Source: Treponema sp. (GTDB lineage Bacteria; Spirochaetota; Spirochaetia; Treponematales; Breznakiellaceae). From it: DNA of 14,650 nt. Both the position numbers and the translations under genes were made by a program. Location: positions 1-14,650 of the forward strand of contig JAITFA010000027.1 in assembly GCA_031281685.1 (NCBI GenBank). Reading direction: 5' to 3'. This document shows positions 7,497-14,558 of the stretch, piece after piece (within the stretch, counting starts at the first letter, position 1; each line of letters begins with the position of its first letter). The notes beneath the pieces are model-generated. The model saw nothing but the letters and a program-made list of their open reading frames with translations. It had not been told where the DNA came from and searched no databases.

Positions 7497-8363
7497 CTAT
7501 CCGCGAAAGAGCAGCCAGTACAGGACATAATAGACCGGAGCGGCAAAACAGATGGAATCAATGCTGTCCAGCACTCCGCCGCGGCCCGGAATCAGGGAGC
7601 CTGAGTCCTTGGCGCCGACGCTTCGCTTCATCGCTGATTCGGCAAGGTCGCCAAGGCAGCCGGCTAGACCAACGGCTAGTCCCAGAATCAGGCCGGCCAG
7701 CGGCGCGGGTAGAACCTTTGCGGTAAACGCGGCTGGAATACAGAAGACGGCTACCATGCCCAGGATCACGGAAAACCCAAGCCCGCCGATGAAACCCGCC
7801 ACACTCTTGTTGGGACTGACCCTGATGATGCCGCGATTGTTCTTGCCAAACAGCATACCTGTAGCCCAAGCCGCCGAGTCGTTGCTTATGGGGATAAGCA
7901 GGAAGATGAGAATCACCATGTTCGCATGAGGCCAGCTTGCCATGCCGATGAGCCATGCAATAAAAAACCCGGGGTAGAGAAGCGTGGCAAGACCTACTGA
8001 TATGGAGCCAAGCGCATCTTTGAGCTTGTCCTCAGGCACAAAGATTCTGGATATAAGGAGCCAAGCCGCGCCGATTGCAATAAAGATCGGCGCGATCCGG
8101 TAGTCAACGCCAAAGCTCACGTTCAGGGTCATGGCAAGCGGACAGGCCGCGCCAAGAAGCATGGGTTCGGGCTTGGAAAGTGAAAAGCCGCCTTTCCGTT
8201 TCAGGAGCGCCGCGAATTCATTGGCGCCAAGCGCGCTCAGGATTATAGCCACACAGTTGGCGGCAAGATGATGTTGATGGGGCAATAGAAGCACAGCGCT
8301 GAGAGCAGCGGGAACCCCGATAAAAAAGACGAGGAAGCGTTCCACAATTTTAGGGACTTGCAT
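7497..8363 (-). CDS. cdsA: Phosphatidate cytidylyltransferase (CDP-diglyceride synthase)
   Basis: Integral membrane enzyme making CDP-diacylglycerol from phosphatidate and CTP, the branch point of phospholipid synthesis. It has 288 residues with many hydrophobic segments. The C-terminal CdsA signature lies at 243-269: SAMKR, then AKDSGSLIPGRGG, then LDSID. The Lys-Asp pair (252-253) and Asp266/Asp269 are present. Two usual residues differ: PGHGG reads PGRGG (Arg261), and the Arg of LDR-D is Ser267. The start ATG is supported by GGAG (complement of 8369-8372) 5 bases upstream. It begins 11 bases after the uppS stop, so the two are almost certainly co-transcribed. It is the last gene of the cluster; dxr and rseP, which follow cdsA in some bacteria, are absent. 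Confidence 0.95.
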   Translation of the reverse strand: MQVPKIVERFLVFFIGVPAALSAVLLLPHQHHLAANCVAIILSALGANEFAALLKRKGGFSLSKPEPMLLGAACPLAMTLNVSFGVDYRIAPIFIAIGAAWLLISRIFVPEDKLKDALGSISVGLATLLYPGFFIAWLIGMASWPHANMVILIFLLIPISNDSAAWATGMLFGKNNRGIIRVSPNKSVAGFIGGLGFSVILGMVAVFCIPAAFTAKVLPAPLAGLILGLAVGLAGCLGDLAESAMKRSVGAKDSGSLIPGRGGVLDSIDSICFAAPVYYVLYWLLFRG

Positions 8364-8374
8364 ATTAACTCCAC

Positions 8375-9097
8375 TTAAGACCGGCCTGACGGCTGTTTTA
8401 CCCCGCCAAAGCGCCGGTCGCGCTGTTGGTATGCCGCGATTGCGAGGTCAAGGTCGGCTTCGGTCCAGTCAGGCCAGAGTTTGTCAGAAAAGTAGAATTC
8501 GCTGTACGCACTTTGCCATACAAGAAAGTTGCTGCTCCGCAAGTCTCCACCGGTTCTAATGACGAGGTCGGGATCAGGCACGTCAGGGTTATCCAGATGG
8601 TCCCGAATGCTTTGCTCGGTGATAGCCGCGTTTGTTCGCGCAAGCCGTTGAACCGCACGTGTGATTTCGTCCCTGCCTCCGTAGTTAAGCGCGAGTATCA
8701 CCTGGAGGCCGTCAAATTGCTTTGTTTCCTCGCACACGTCGCGCAGGTCTTGCGCCACATCCGGCGGTAGACCTGCGCTGTCTCCGGCGTGCCGGGTGCG
8801 GATATAGTTTTCGCGGTAAAAGTCGAGTTCCCGCTTGAGGTGCTGTTTTACCAATCCCATGATAAACCCTACTTCCGAGGCGCTACGCTTCCAGTTCTCG
8901 GTTGAAAAAACATAGAGCGTGAGGTACTGCACGCCCCGATCACTGACTGCTTTGACGATTTTTTTGGCGGTTGTAAGCCCCTCAAGATGACCCTGAGTAC
9001 GCGGTCGGTTTCTTGAGGCGGCCCAGCGGCCATTCCCATCCATGATGATCGCGATATGGGTAGGCGGATGTTTATCATCGGCTTGGGGTTCAGGCAT
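8375..9097 (-). CDS. uppS: Isoprenyl transferase (undecaprenyl diphosphate synthase)
   Basis: Cis-prenyltransferase that elongates farnesyl diphosphate with isopentenyl diphosphate to make the lipid carrier for cell wall synthesis. It has 240 residues, typical length. The substrate-binding IMDGNGRWA contains the catalytic Asp20, followed by GHLEG, and FSTENWKRS lies further on. The C-terminal block at 181-203 reads RTGGDLRSSNFLVWQ, a slight variant of the usual RTSGE-R-SNFL. The start ATG shares one base with the frr stop (TGATG), which implies translational coupling; GGAAG about 7 bases upstream is a weak ribosome binding site. Undecaprenyl phosphate and CDP-diacylglycerol synthesis thus sit together downstream of translation factors, a common bacterial arrangement. 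Confidence 0.97.
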   Translation of the reverse strand: MPEPQADDKHPPTHIAIIMDGNGRWAASRNRPRTQGHLEGLTTAKKIVKAVSDRGVQYLTLYVFSTENWKRSASEVGFIMGLVKQHLKRELDFYRENYIRTRHAGDSAGLPPDVAQDLRDVCEETKQFDGLQVILALNYGGRDEITRAVQRLARTNAAITEQSIRDHLDNPDVPDPDLVIRTGGDLRSSNFLVWQSAYSEFYFSDKLWPDWTEADLDLAIAAYQQRDRRFGGVKQPSGRS

Positions 9098-9651
9098 CAG
9101 ACTTCCATTATTTCTTTGTCTTTTTCTTCCAGAGCCTGATCGACTTTCTTGATGTAGGTGTCGGTGAGCTTTTGTAGTTCATCTCCGGTTTTTTTCTCTT
9201 CGTCTTCCGAGAGACTGGCGTCTTTGAGGAGCTTTTTCAGTTCATCATTACCGTCGCGGCGTATGTTTCGTATGGCAACGCGGCTCTGCTCCGCGTACGT
9301 TCTGGCTTGCTTGGCGATGTCCTTGCGCCGTTCCTCAGTGAGCGGCGGAATGGCAATACGAATCACCTTGCCGTCGTTGCTGGGGTTAAGCGACAGCTCT
9401 GATGAGCGAATCGCCCTCTCGATTTCGCTGATAAGCGCCTTATCCCAAGGGCTGATAACCACAAGACGGGCCTCTGGAATCGTGATGTTCGCCACTTCCC
9501 GCAACGGGGACTTGGCGCCATAGCTGTCAACCCGAATCTTGTCAAAGAGAGCTGCCGACGCCCTGCCGGTACGCAGGGAGGCAAAGCTGTCGTGCAGACT
9601 CGCAAGGGTTTTCTTCATCTTTTCTTCTGAGGTTTGAATAACATTTCCCAT
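9097..9651 (-). CDS. frr: Ribosome recycling factor
   Basis: RRF splits post-termination ribosomes together with EF-G. The protein has 184 residues, the standard length. Visible landmarks are the SLRTGRAS block at 25-32, the ITIPEARLVVISPWD region of the second domain, PPLTEERRKDIAK, and RVAIRNIRRDGND leading into the last long helix. The start ATG is supported by AGGA (complement of 9659-9662) 7 bases upstream. It lies 69 bases after tsf, separated by a strong inverted repeat, and overlaps uppS by one base. pyrH, which stands between tsf and frr in many bacteria, is missing here. Confidence 0.98.
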   Translation of the reverse strand: MGNVIQTSEEKMKKTLASLHDSFASLRTGRASAALFDKIRVDSYGAKSPLREVANITIPEARLVVISPWDKALISEIERAIRSSELSLNPSNDGKVIRIAIPPLTEERRKDIAKQARTYAEQSRVAIRNIRRDGNDELKKLLKDASLSEDEEKKTGDELQKLTDTYIKKVDQALEEKDKEIMEV

Positions 9652-9681
9652 AATAAAATCCTTTTTAACGTGGGTACGATA

Positions 9682-9713
9682 ACCGTAAGGGAAAAAATAT
9701 ATACCCTTACGGT
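9682..9713 (-). promoter_or_regulatory. 10-bp perfect inverted repeat between tsf and frr
   Basis: The arms 9682-9691 (ACCGTAAGGG) and 9704-9713 (CCCTTACGGT) pair perfectly around a 12-base A/T-only loop. In the tsf-to-frr direction the stem begins 7 bases after the tsf stop codon and is followed by TATCGTACCC rather than a T-run, so it is not a classical terminator. It may be an RNA processing or stability hairpin, or a partial attenuator that lowers frr relative to tsf (inference). Confidence 0.6.
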
Positions 9714-9720
9714 AAACGAT

Positions 9721-10572
9721 TTACTGTCCTACCTTGAAGTACACATAGTCGCTTATGGTCAGTGTCGCGCCAAGCTCTTTGCCGCAGTTGGCAAGTACCT
9801 GAGCGACCGAGAGCTTTTCATCCTTAACATAGCCCTGATCCAGTAGGCAGAGGCTCTTGAGATACTTCGAGACCTTGCCCTTGAGGATATTGTCGAGGGC
9901 TGCTGCCGGTTTCCCCTTGAGGCTTTCGTCAGCTTCCATCTGCTTGCGGAAGATTTCTTCCTGCTCGGCGACAAAAGCCGCGTCGAGCTGCTTCCGGTCA
10001 ATAACAAGCGGGTTTGCCCACGCAATGTGCATAGCCAGCCCGTGCGCCAATTCCTTGAACGCCTCCTGCGCGAGAACCTCCGGCTTGTCAACCGCGATTT
10101 TCACCGCTACGCCGATGTTACCCTCGCCGTGGATGTACTCGGCGATGCTCTCATTGGCTTCGGCTTTGATAACCTGCATCCGCTTTAAGCCCATGTTTTC
10201 CCGAATCTTGGTTGCCAAGTCTGTTACCATGCTAGTAAGTTCCTCGTTAACGCTGGTGTAGCCCTTTTCGAGAACGCGATCTGCAATGGCGCTGCCCAGA
10301 GCGATAAAATCAGGGCTGCGAGCCACAAAGTCGGTTTCAGCCGCCAGTTCCACGAGAACCACTGTATCGCCCTTTGTCTTAATAAAGACCTTACCCTCGT
10401 TGGTCGCCCGATCCGAGCGTTTCTCCACTGCCGCAAGCCCTTTTTCTTTAAGCAACTTTTCCGCCCTATCAAAATCGCCGTCGGTTTTAACAAGAGCATT
10501 CTTACATTCCATCATGGCGGCTCCGGTCTTTTCCCGAAGCCGCTTTACATCAGCCGCGCTGATAACCGCCAT
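9721..10572 (-). CDS. tsf: Elongation factor Ts
   Basis: Guanine nucleotide exchange factor for EF-Tu, 283 residues. The N-terminal UBA-like domain contains LREKTGAAMMECKNAL (12-27), the first EF-Ts signature. The core carries the TDFV motif at 80-83 (AAETDFVARSPDF), the residues that act on EF-Tu. The C-terminal part fits the full-length bacterial form. The start ATG has a strong ribosome binding site (AGAGGAG, complement of 10579-10585) 6 bases upstream. It lies 21 bases after rpsB and so belongs to the same operon. Confidence 0.98.
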   Translation of the reverse strand: MAVISAADVKRLREKTGAAMMECKNALVKTDGDFDRAEKLLKEKGLAAVEKRSDRATNEGKVFIKTKGDTVVLVELAAETDFVARSPDFIALGSAIADRVLEKGYTSVNEELTSMVTDLATKIRENMGLKRMQVIKAEANESIAEYIHGEGNIGVAVKIAVDKPEVLAQEAFKELAHGLAMHIAWANPLVIDRKQLDAAFVAEQEEIFRKQMEADESLKGKPAAALDNILKGKVSKYLKSLCLLDQGYVKDEKLSVAQVLANCGKELGATLTISDYVYFKVGQ

Positions 10573-10593
10573 ATTCTTCTCCTCTGTGTTTGT

Positions 10594-11493
10594 TTATGCC
10601 TCGCCATAGACCTTGTCAACATCAACTGGAAGCTCGTCTTCTTCCTCGCGTTCCTCACGAATCTCCGTACTGGCGCTGGCAACAAACGGCGCTTCTGACG
10701 AATAGGAAGCGATGTCAACCTCCCGATCCTCTTCTTTGATGGAAACATCGGTCAGAATGTTTTCCATATCCTCATCCTCGTCGCCCAGGGTTTCAATGAT
10801 CTGGAGTCCAACCTCGTTATCCGCTTCCACCACCGAGTTAGCCACAATTTGAGTGAAGAGCGTGATCGCCCGAATCGCGTCGTCATTGCCCGGAATAGGG
10901 TAGTCAATGCCTTCGGGGTTACAGTTGGTGTCAACCACCGCGACAATGGGGATTCCCATGCGCTGGGCTTCGGTTACGGCAATGGCTTCCTTGCGGGTAT
11001 CGATAATAAAAAGGATGCCCGGAAGCTCCTTCATATCCTTTATGCCGCCTAGGTTCTTCTGGAGGCGGGAACGCTCCTTGCCAAGTCCCGCGATCTCTTT
11101 CTTGGTGAGGTTCTCAAACGTCCCGTCCACTTCCATCTTTTCCAGCTTTTTAAGACGAAGCAGGGACTTCTTAATCGTAACAAAGTTCGTGAGCATACCG
11201 CCGAGCCAGCGATTGTTCACATAGAACATACCGCAGCGCTCCGCTTCTTTCTGGATCGCCTGTTGCGCCTGTTTTTTGGTACCCACAAACAACACGGTCT
11301 TGCCCTGCGCCACGGTTTTACGAACCGCGTCGTAGGCGTCCTTGCTGGCCTGAATGGTTTTTTGCAGATCAATGATGTGAATCCCATTCCGTTCCGCAAA
11401 GATGTACTTCTTCATCCGCGGGTCCCAGCGTTTTACCTGATGGCCGAAGTGTACGCCTGACTCAAGCAGGCTTTTCATCGTTACAACCGCCAA
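10594..11493 (-). CDS. rpsB: Ribosomal protein S2
   Basis: Small-subunit ribosomal protein of 299 residues. The core matches S2 ([27 protein letters not shown], then [12 protein letters not shown] and [10 protein letters not shown]). A 63-residue tail (237-299) follows the core with about 24 Asp/Glu and only 5 Lys/Arg. The start is TTG at 11493-11491: GGGAGG (complement of 11499-11504) lies 5 bases upstream, and S2 proteins normally begin with a few residues before the VTMK/VSMK block. The ATG five codons later is too far from that site. This is the first gene of the rpsB-tsf-frr-uppS-cdsA cluster. A 151-base leader separates it from maf, which lies upstream on the same strand. Confidence 0.97.
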   Translation of the reverse strand: MAVVTMKSLLESGVHFGHQVKRWDPRMKKYIFAERNGIHIIDLQKTIQASKDAYDAVRKTVAQGKTVLFVGTKKQAQQAIQKEAERCGMFYVNNRWLGGMLTNFVTIKKSLLRLKKLEKMEVDGTFENLTKKEIAGLGKERSRLQKNLGGIKDMKELPGILFIIDTRKEAIAVTEAQRMGIPIVAVVDTNCNPEGIDYPIPGNDDAIRAITLFTQIVANSVVEADNEVGLQIIETLGDEDEDMENILTDVSIKEEDREVDIASYSSEAPFVASASTEIREEREEEDELPVDVDKVYGEA

Positions 11494-11498
11494 AGTTT

Positions 11499-11528
11499 CC
11501 TCCCATGTCCGCGCTTTTGTCAGCGCGG
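11499..11528 (-). promoter_or_regulatory. rpsB: rpsB leader: hairpin next to a strong ribosome binding site
   Basis: In the rpsB direction, a 7-bp inverted repeat (CCGCGCT, six-base loop, AGCGCGG; 11509-11528) stands 4 bases before the Shine-Dalgarno GGGAGG (11499-11504). The TTG start codon follows 5 bases later. Such placement could modulate initiation, and rpsB leaders are autoregulated by S2 in some bacteria, but homology to a known leader class cannot be shown here. The rest of the 151-bp gap to maf holds a possible -10-like TATAGC with no clear -35 box. Confidence 0.4.
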
Positions 11529-11644
11529 CGCCTTCCCTTTATCTCACCGCGTCAGAGGCGCTATACGCCCGCGCAGTGGAAATTGATTGACCGGCAACGC
11601 CAGCCTTGTTTTAAGGAACATCGGTCCGCGTGAACCGTCCATTC

Positions 11645-12238
11645 CTATTGATTGCCCCCGTAAGGATAACCATTTTCTCTTAACATGACATAGAACTCAC
11701 GAATAGGCAAGCCTACGATAGAACTGTACGAACCATTGATCTCAGATACATAACAGCCGGCAAGCCCTTGTATCTTGTACGCGCCAGCCATGCCCTGCCA
11801 TTCACCAATGTTAAGGTACCACTCGATCTCCCCCTCGGAAAGCGGCGCGAATGTTACCGTGCTGACCACAGTTCGGGAATCAATGGAACGATTCCTCCCA
11901 TTGTAAAGGGCAACTGCGGTTACTACCTCATGCTCCCTGCCCTGCAAAGCCGTCAACATACGTTTAGCGTCGTCCCGGTCCTTGGGCTTGCCGAAGATAG
12001 TCCCGCCAAGCGAAATGATCGTGTCAGCCCCGCAGATCCAGGGCGGCATACCGCTTTTAAGCAGGTCGAGAATTTTGTTCACCTTTTTCAGCGCCATGGC
12101 TTCGGCTATCTCACGAGGATTAGTCGCATCCCCGTAGTTTTCATCTATCAGCGCTGGCATGATACTGAATGGTAGGTCAAGGAGACGAAAAAACTCCTGT
12201 CTCCTTAGAGAACCGGATGCCAAGATGATAGGCTCCAT
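11645..12238 (-). CDS. maf: Maf-type nucleoside triphosphate pyrophosphatase
   Basis: Nucleotide pyrophosphatase of the Maf/YhdE family, which hydrolyses dTTP, UTP or modified nucleotides to monophosphates. It has 197 residues, the usual size. Motifs: LASGSLRRQEF at the N-terminus (usual LAS-SPRR, with Leu11 for Pro), the conserved Asp72 and Lys84 in ADTIIS...GKPKD, then GAYKIQG, and VGLPIREF near the end. GAY-IQG favours the dTTP/UTP subgroup. The frame is open upstream to 12319, but those 27 extra residues are unlike Maf. ATG 12238 has AAAGGCGG ending 7 bases upstream and puts MEPIILASGS exactly at the family start. It is divergent from the ABC-F gene. Confidence 0.94.
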   Translation of the reverse strand: MEPIILASGSLRRQEFFRLLDLPFSIMPALIDENYGDATNPREIAEAMALKKVNKILDLLKSGMPPWICGADTIISLGGTIFGKPKDRDDAKRMLTALQGREHEVVTAVALYNGRNRSIDSRTVVSTVTFAPLSEGEIEWYLNIGEWQGMAGAYKIQGLAGCYVSEINGSYSSIVGLPIREFYVMLRENGYPYGGNQ

Positions 12239-12428
12239 GTATATACCGCCTTTATGTTTATTGGTCTGTCTGGCGCAATCAATACGCTTGTACCAAACGC
12301 AACCATACCCCTTCCTCACAACAGGAGGGTTAATACCCTACCTCTTGGAGCAAGAATTCTTTATCTGAATCTTATCCTATACTCACGCCTTTTGTCCAGT
12401 AAGCCAACTGGCGTTGCAGACGACGCTA
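12239..12428. other. Divergent intergenic region between maf and the ABC-F gene
   Basis: This non-coding stretch should hold the maf promoter; I found no convincing -35/-10 pair for it. Two small inverted repeats are visible: AGGGT-TAAT-ACCCT at 12326-12339, and CCAGT-6 bases-ACTGG at 12396-12411. A -10-like TATACT lies at 12378-12383 on the + strand without a good -35 box. Confidence 0.4.
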
Positions 12429-12458
12429 TTGACAGGCTTGCCCTCTCCTGACTACCTT
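12429..12458 (+). promoter_or_regulatory. Predicted promoter very close to the ABC-F start codon
   Basis: A perfect -35 box TTGACA (12429-12434), an 18-bp spacer and a weak -10 box TACCTT (12453-12458) mirror the layout of the chemoreceptor promoter. Transcription would start near 12465, only a few bases before ATG 12469. Confidence 0.4.
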
Positions 12459-12468
12459 TTTGCGATAT

Positions 12469-14094
12469 ATGATAACTATTACCGATATGAGTCTTGTATT
12501 TGGGGAACGCACGCTTTTCAAGGACGTGAACCTCAAATTCACCCCGGGCAACTGTTACGGGATCATTGGCGCGAACGGGGCGGGCAAGTCCACGTTTCTC
12601 AACATACTTTCCGGCGACATGGAACACGACAAGGGCGAAATCTCCGTAAGTTCCGGCCAGCGTATCGCGGTTCTGAGGCAGGACCACTTTGCTTTTGAAG
12701 AGTATCCGGTGCTTGAAACCGTGATTATGGGCTATCCCAAGCTCTACGCCATACAAAAAGAGCGCGAAGCCATCTATGCCAAAGAAAACTTCTCCGAGGA
12801 AGACGGAATGAGGGCAAGCGAGCTTGAGGCTGACTTCGCTGATCTGGGAGGCTGGGAAGCTGAGGCGCAAGCCAGCCAACTGCTCTCCGGCTTGGGGCTT
12901 GACGAGGCTGACCACGGGAAGACCATGGCTGAACTGGACGAAACCCGCAAAGTACGGGTCCTGCTCGCTCAGGCGCTTTTCGGTAATCCCGACATACTCC
13001 TGCTCGACGAGCCAACCAACGGCCTTGACCTTGAGTCAATCGCGTGGCTGGAAGACTTCCTCATCGACTTTCCCAATACCGTCATCGTGGTCAGCCACGA
13101 CCGGCACTTCCTCAACGCGGTCTGTACCCATACCTGCGACATCGACTTCGGCAAGATTACGCTCTATTCGGGTAACTACGACTTCTGGTATCAGATAAGC
13201 CAGATGCTCCAAAAGCAGGCGAGGGACCAGCTTAAAAAGCGTGAGGAAAAAGCCAAAGACCTCAAAGAGTTTATCCAGCGCTTCGCGTCCAACGCCTCCA
13301 AGAGCAGACAAGCCACAAGCCGTAAAAAAGTGCTTGAAAAGCTCGACCTTGAAAACATCACTGTTACCAGCCGGAAGTTCCCTTACGTTGGCTTCAAGCC
13401 GGAACGGGAGATCGGAAACAACGTACTCAGGATTGAAAAACTGTCCGCGGAATCCGCCAGCCTGCAAGACTTTTCCCTCATCGTGAACAAGGGAGACAAG
13501 ATCGCCTTTGTGGGCATTGAGCATCAAGCCAAAACCGCGCTCTTTGACCTTATAAGCGGGGTTATCCAGCCGGCTTCCGGCGCATTCTACTGGGGTCAGA
13601 CCACCGCGTTTTCCTATTACCCCAAAGAAAACTCCAGCTTTTTCAATTCAGACCTCTCAATAGTGGATTGGCTGAAGCAATACTCGCCGAATCAGGACGA
13701 CACCTATGTACGCGGCTTCCTGGGGCGTATGCTTTTTTCAGGGGACGAGGCTCTGAAGCCGGTAAACGTGCTTTCCGGCGGCGAAAGAGTTCGCTGTATG
13801 CTTTCGCGCATGATGCTTTCCGGCGCAAACGTGCTAATTCTGGACGAGCCAACCAATCACCTTGACCTTGAGAGCATAAGCGCGCTCAACGACGGCCTTG
13901 TCGCGTTCCCCGGCGTGGTCCTGTTCAATTCCCATGACCACGAATTTGTCAATTCAGTTGCCAACCGCATTGTCGAAATCGTCTGCGGCGGCGTCATTGA
14001 CCGTATGATGCCCTTTGACGACTACCTTGCGGACGCTTCGGTCAAGGCGCTCCGCGCCAACGCCTATCACCACGCTGAACGCCTTCGCATCTAG
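12469..14094 (+). CDS. ykpA: ABC-F family ATPase, YkpA/YbiT type
   Basis: Soluble double-ATPase of the ABC-F family, whose members bind the ribosomal E site and tune translation. It has 541 residues and no membrane segments. It closely resembles Bacillus YkpA as I recall it, for example in KFTPGNCYG-IGANGAGKST and DWLKQYSP followed by RGFLGRMLFSG. NBD1: Walker A 34-42, an altered signature AELDETRKVRV (154-164), Walker B Asp180-Glu181, His210. A linker with NASKSRQATSRKK follows. NBD2: degenerate Walker A at 349-357 (GIEHQAKTA), normal signature LSGGE at 435-439, Walker B Asp459-Glu460, His489. ATG 12469 gives the MITITDMSL start expected for the family. No Shine-Dalgarno sequence precedes it, and a TTG three codons upstream is less likely. 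Monocistronic, followed by a repeat array. Confidence 0.93.
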   Translation: MITITDMSLVFGERTLFKDVNLKFTPGNCYGIIGANGAGKSTFLNILSGDMEHDKGEISVSSGQRIAVLRQDHFAFEEYPVLETVIMGYPKLYAIQKEREAIYAKENFSEEDGMRASELEADFADLGGWEAEAQASQLLSGLGLDEADHGKTMAELDETRKVRVLLAQALFGNPDILLLDEPTNGLDLESIAWLEDFLIDFPNTVIVVSHDRHFLNAVCTHTCDIDFGKITLYSGNYDFWYQISQMLQKQARDQLKKREEKAKDLKEFIQRFASNASKSRQATSRKKVLEKLDLENITVTSRKFPYVGFKPEREIGNNVLRIEKLSAESASLQDFSLIVNKGDKIAFVGIEHQAKTALFDLISGVIQPASGAFYWGQTTAFSYYPKENSSFFNSDLSIVDWLKQYSPNQDDTYVRGFLGRMLFSGDEALKPVNVLSGGERVRCMLSRMMLSGANVLILDEPTNHLDLESISALNDGLVAFPGVVLFNSHDHEFVNSVANRIVEIVCGGVIDRMMPFDDYLADASVKALRANAYHHAERLRI

Positions 14095-14201
14095 CCCCTG
14101 TGCGGCCTCTTCGCCAACAGCGATACGGGGCTTTTCGACCGATTCCACCACAACAGTTTTGTAAAAACCGGACTAAAGCATACGTTTTAGACCGGCAGAA
14201 C
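14095..14201 (+). other. 3' region of the ABC-F gene with an interrupted inverted repeat
   Basis: No gene is seen here. A hairpin with CCGG outer arms (14168-14171 and 14192-14195), an A-A mismatch, and inner arms CTAAAG (14173-14178) and TTTTAG (14185-14190) closes a six-base loop. No T-run follows. An additional weak stem (CCCC at 14095-14098 with GGGG near 14128, then CTTTT) could be a poor terminator just after the ABC-F stop. Confidence 0.4.
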
Positions 14202-14558
14202 TTTTCCTCATAAGGGTAAAAGTTTTTTCTGTGTTGGCAGAACTTGCCTACATGTCGGCAAACCTTCTTTTTGTGTCGGCAGAACTTTTCCTCATGAGGA
14301 AAAAACCTTTCCTCATGAGGAGAGAACTTTTCCTTATGAGGAGAGAACTTTTCCTCACAAGGAAAAAAGTTTTCCTCATGAGGAGAGAAGTTTTCCTCAT
14401 AAGGAAAAAGATTTTCCTCATGAGGGCAAAAGTTTTCCTCATGAGGAGAGAACTTTTCCTCATGAGGGCAAAAGTTTTCCTCATGAGGAGAGAAGTTTTC
14501 CTCATGAGGAGAGAAGTTTTCCTCATAAGGAAAAGACTTTTCCTTGAGGTGGATAGAC
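14202..14558. repeat. Array of about 17 palindromic units with exact 21-bp spacing (array 2)
   Basis: Unit starts (TTTTCCT or its equivalent) fall at 14202, 14223, 14244, 14265, 14286 and then every 21 bp to 14538, without a single register shift. Thirteen units from 14286 are closely related. One is the perfect 18-bp palindrome TTTTCCTCATGAGGAAAA (14286-14303). Others have 7-bp arms TTTTCCT/AGGAAAA around CATA or CACA (14349, 14391). The first four units are diverged but mostly keep inverted-repeat character with different arms. Because 21 is seven codons, both strands stay open across the array. The apparent heptapeptide proteins have no ribosome binding site and are judged artefacts. Confidence 0.95.

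Noticed and set aside
12239..12319. 27-residue N-terminal extension of Maf
   Set aside because: Maf proteins start just before the LAS-S motif, and ATG 12238 has a usable ribosome binding site.
13036..13527. - strand open frame opposite the ABC-F gene
   Set aside because: It is a shadow of the conserved ATPase coding sequence with no recognisable motif.
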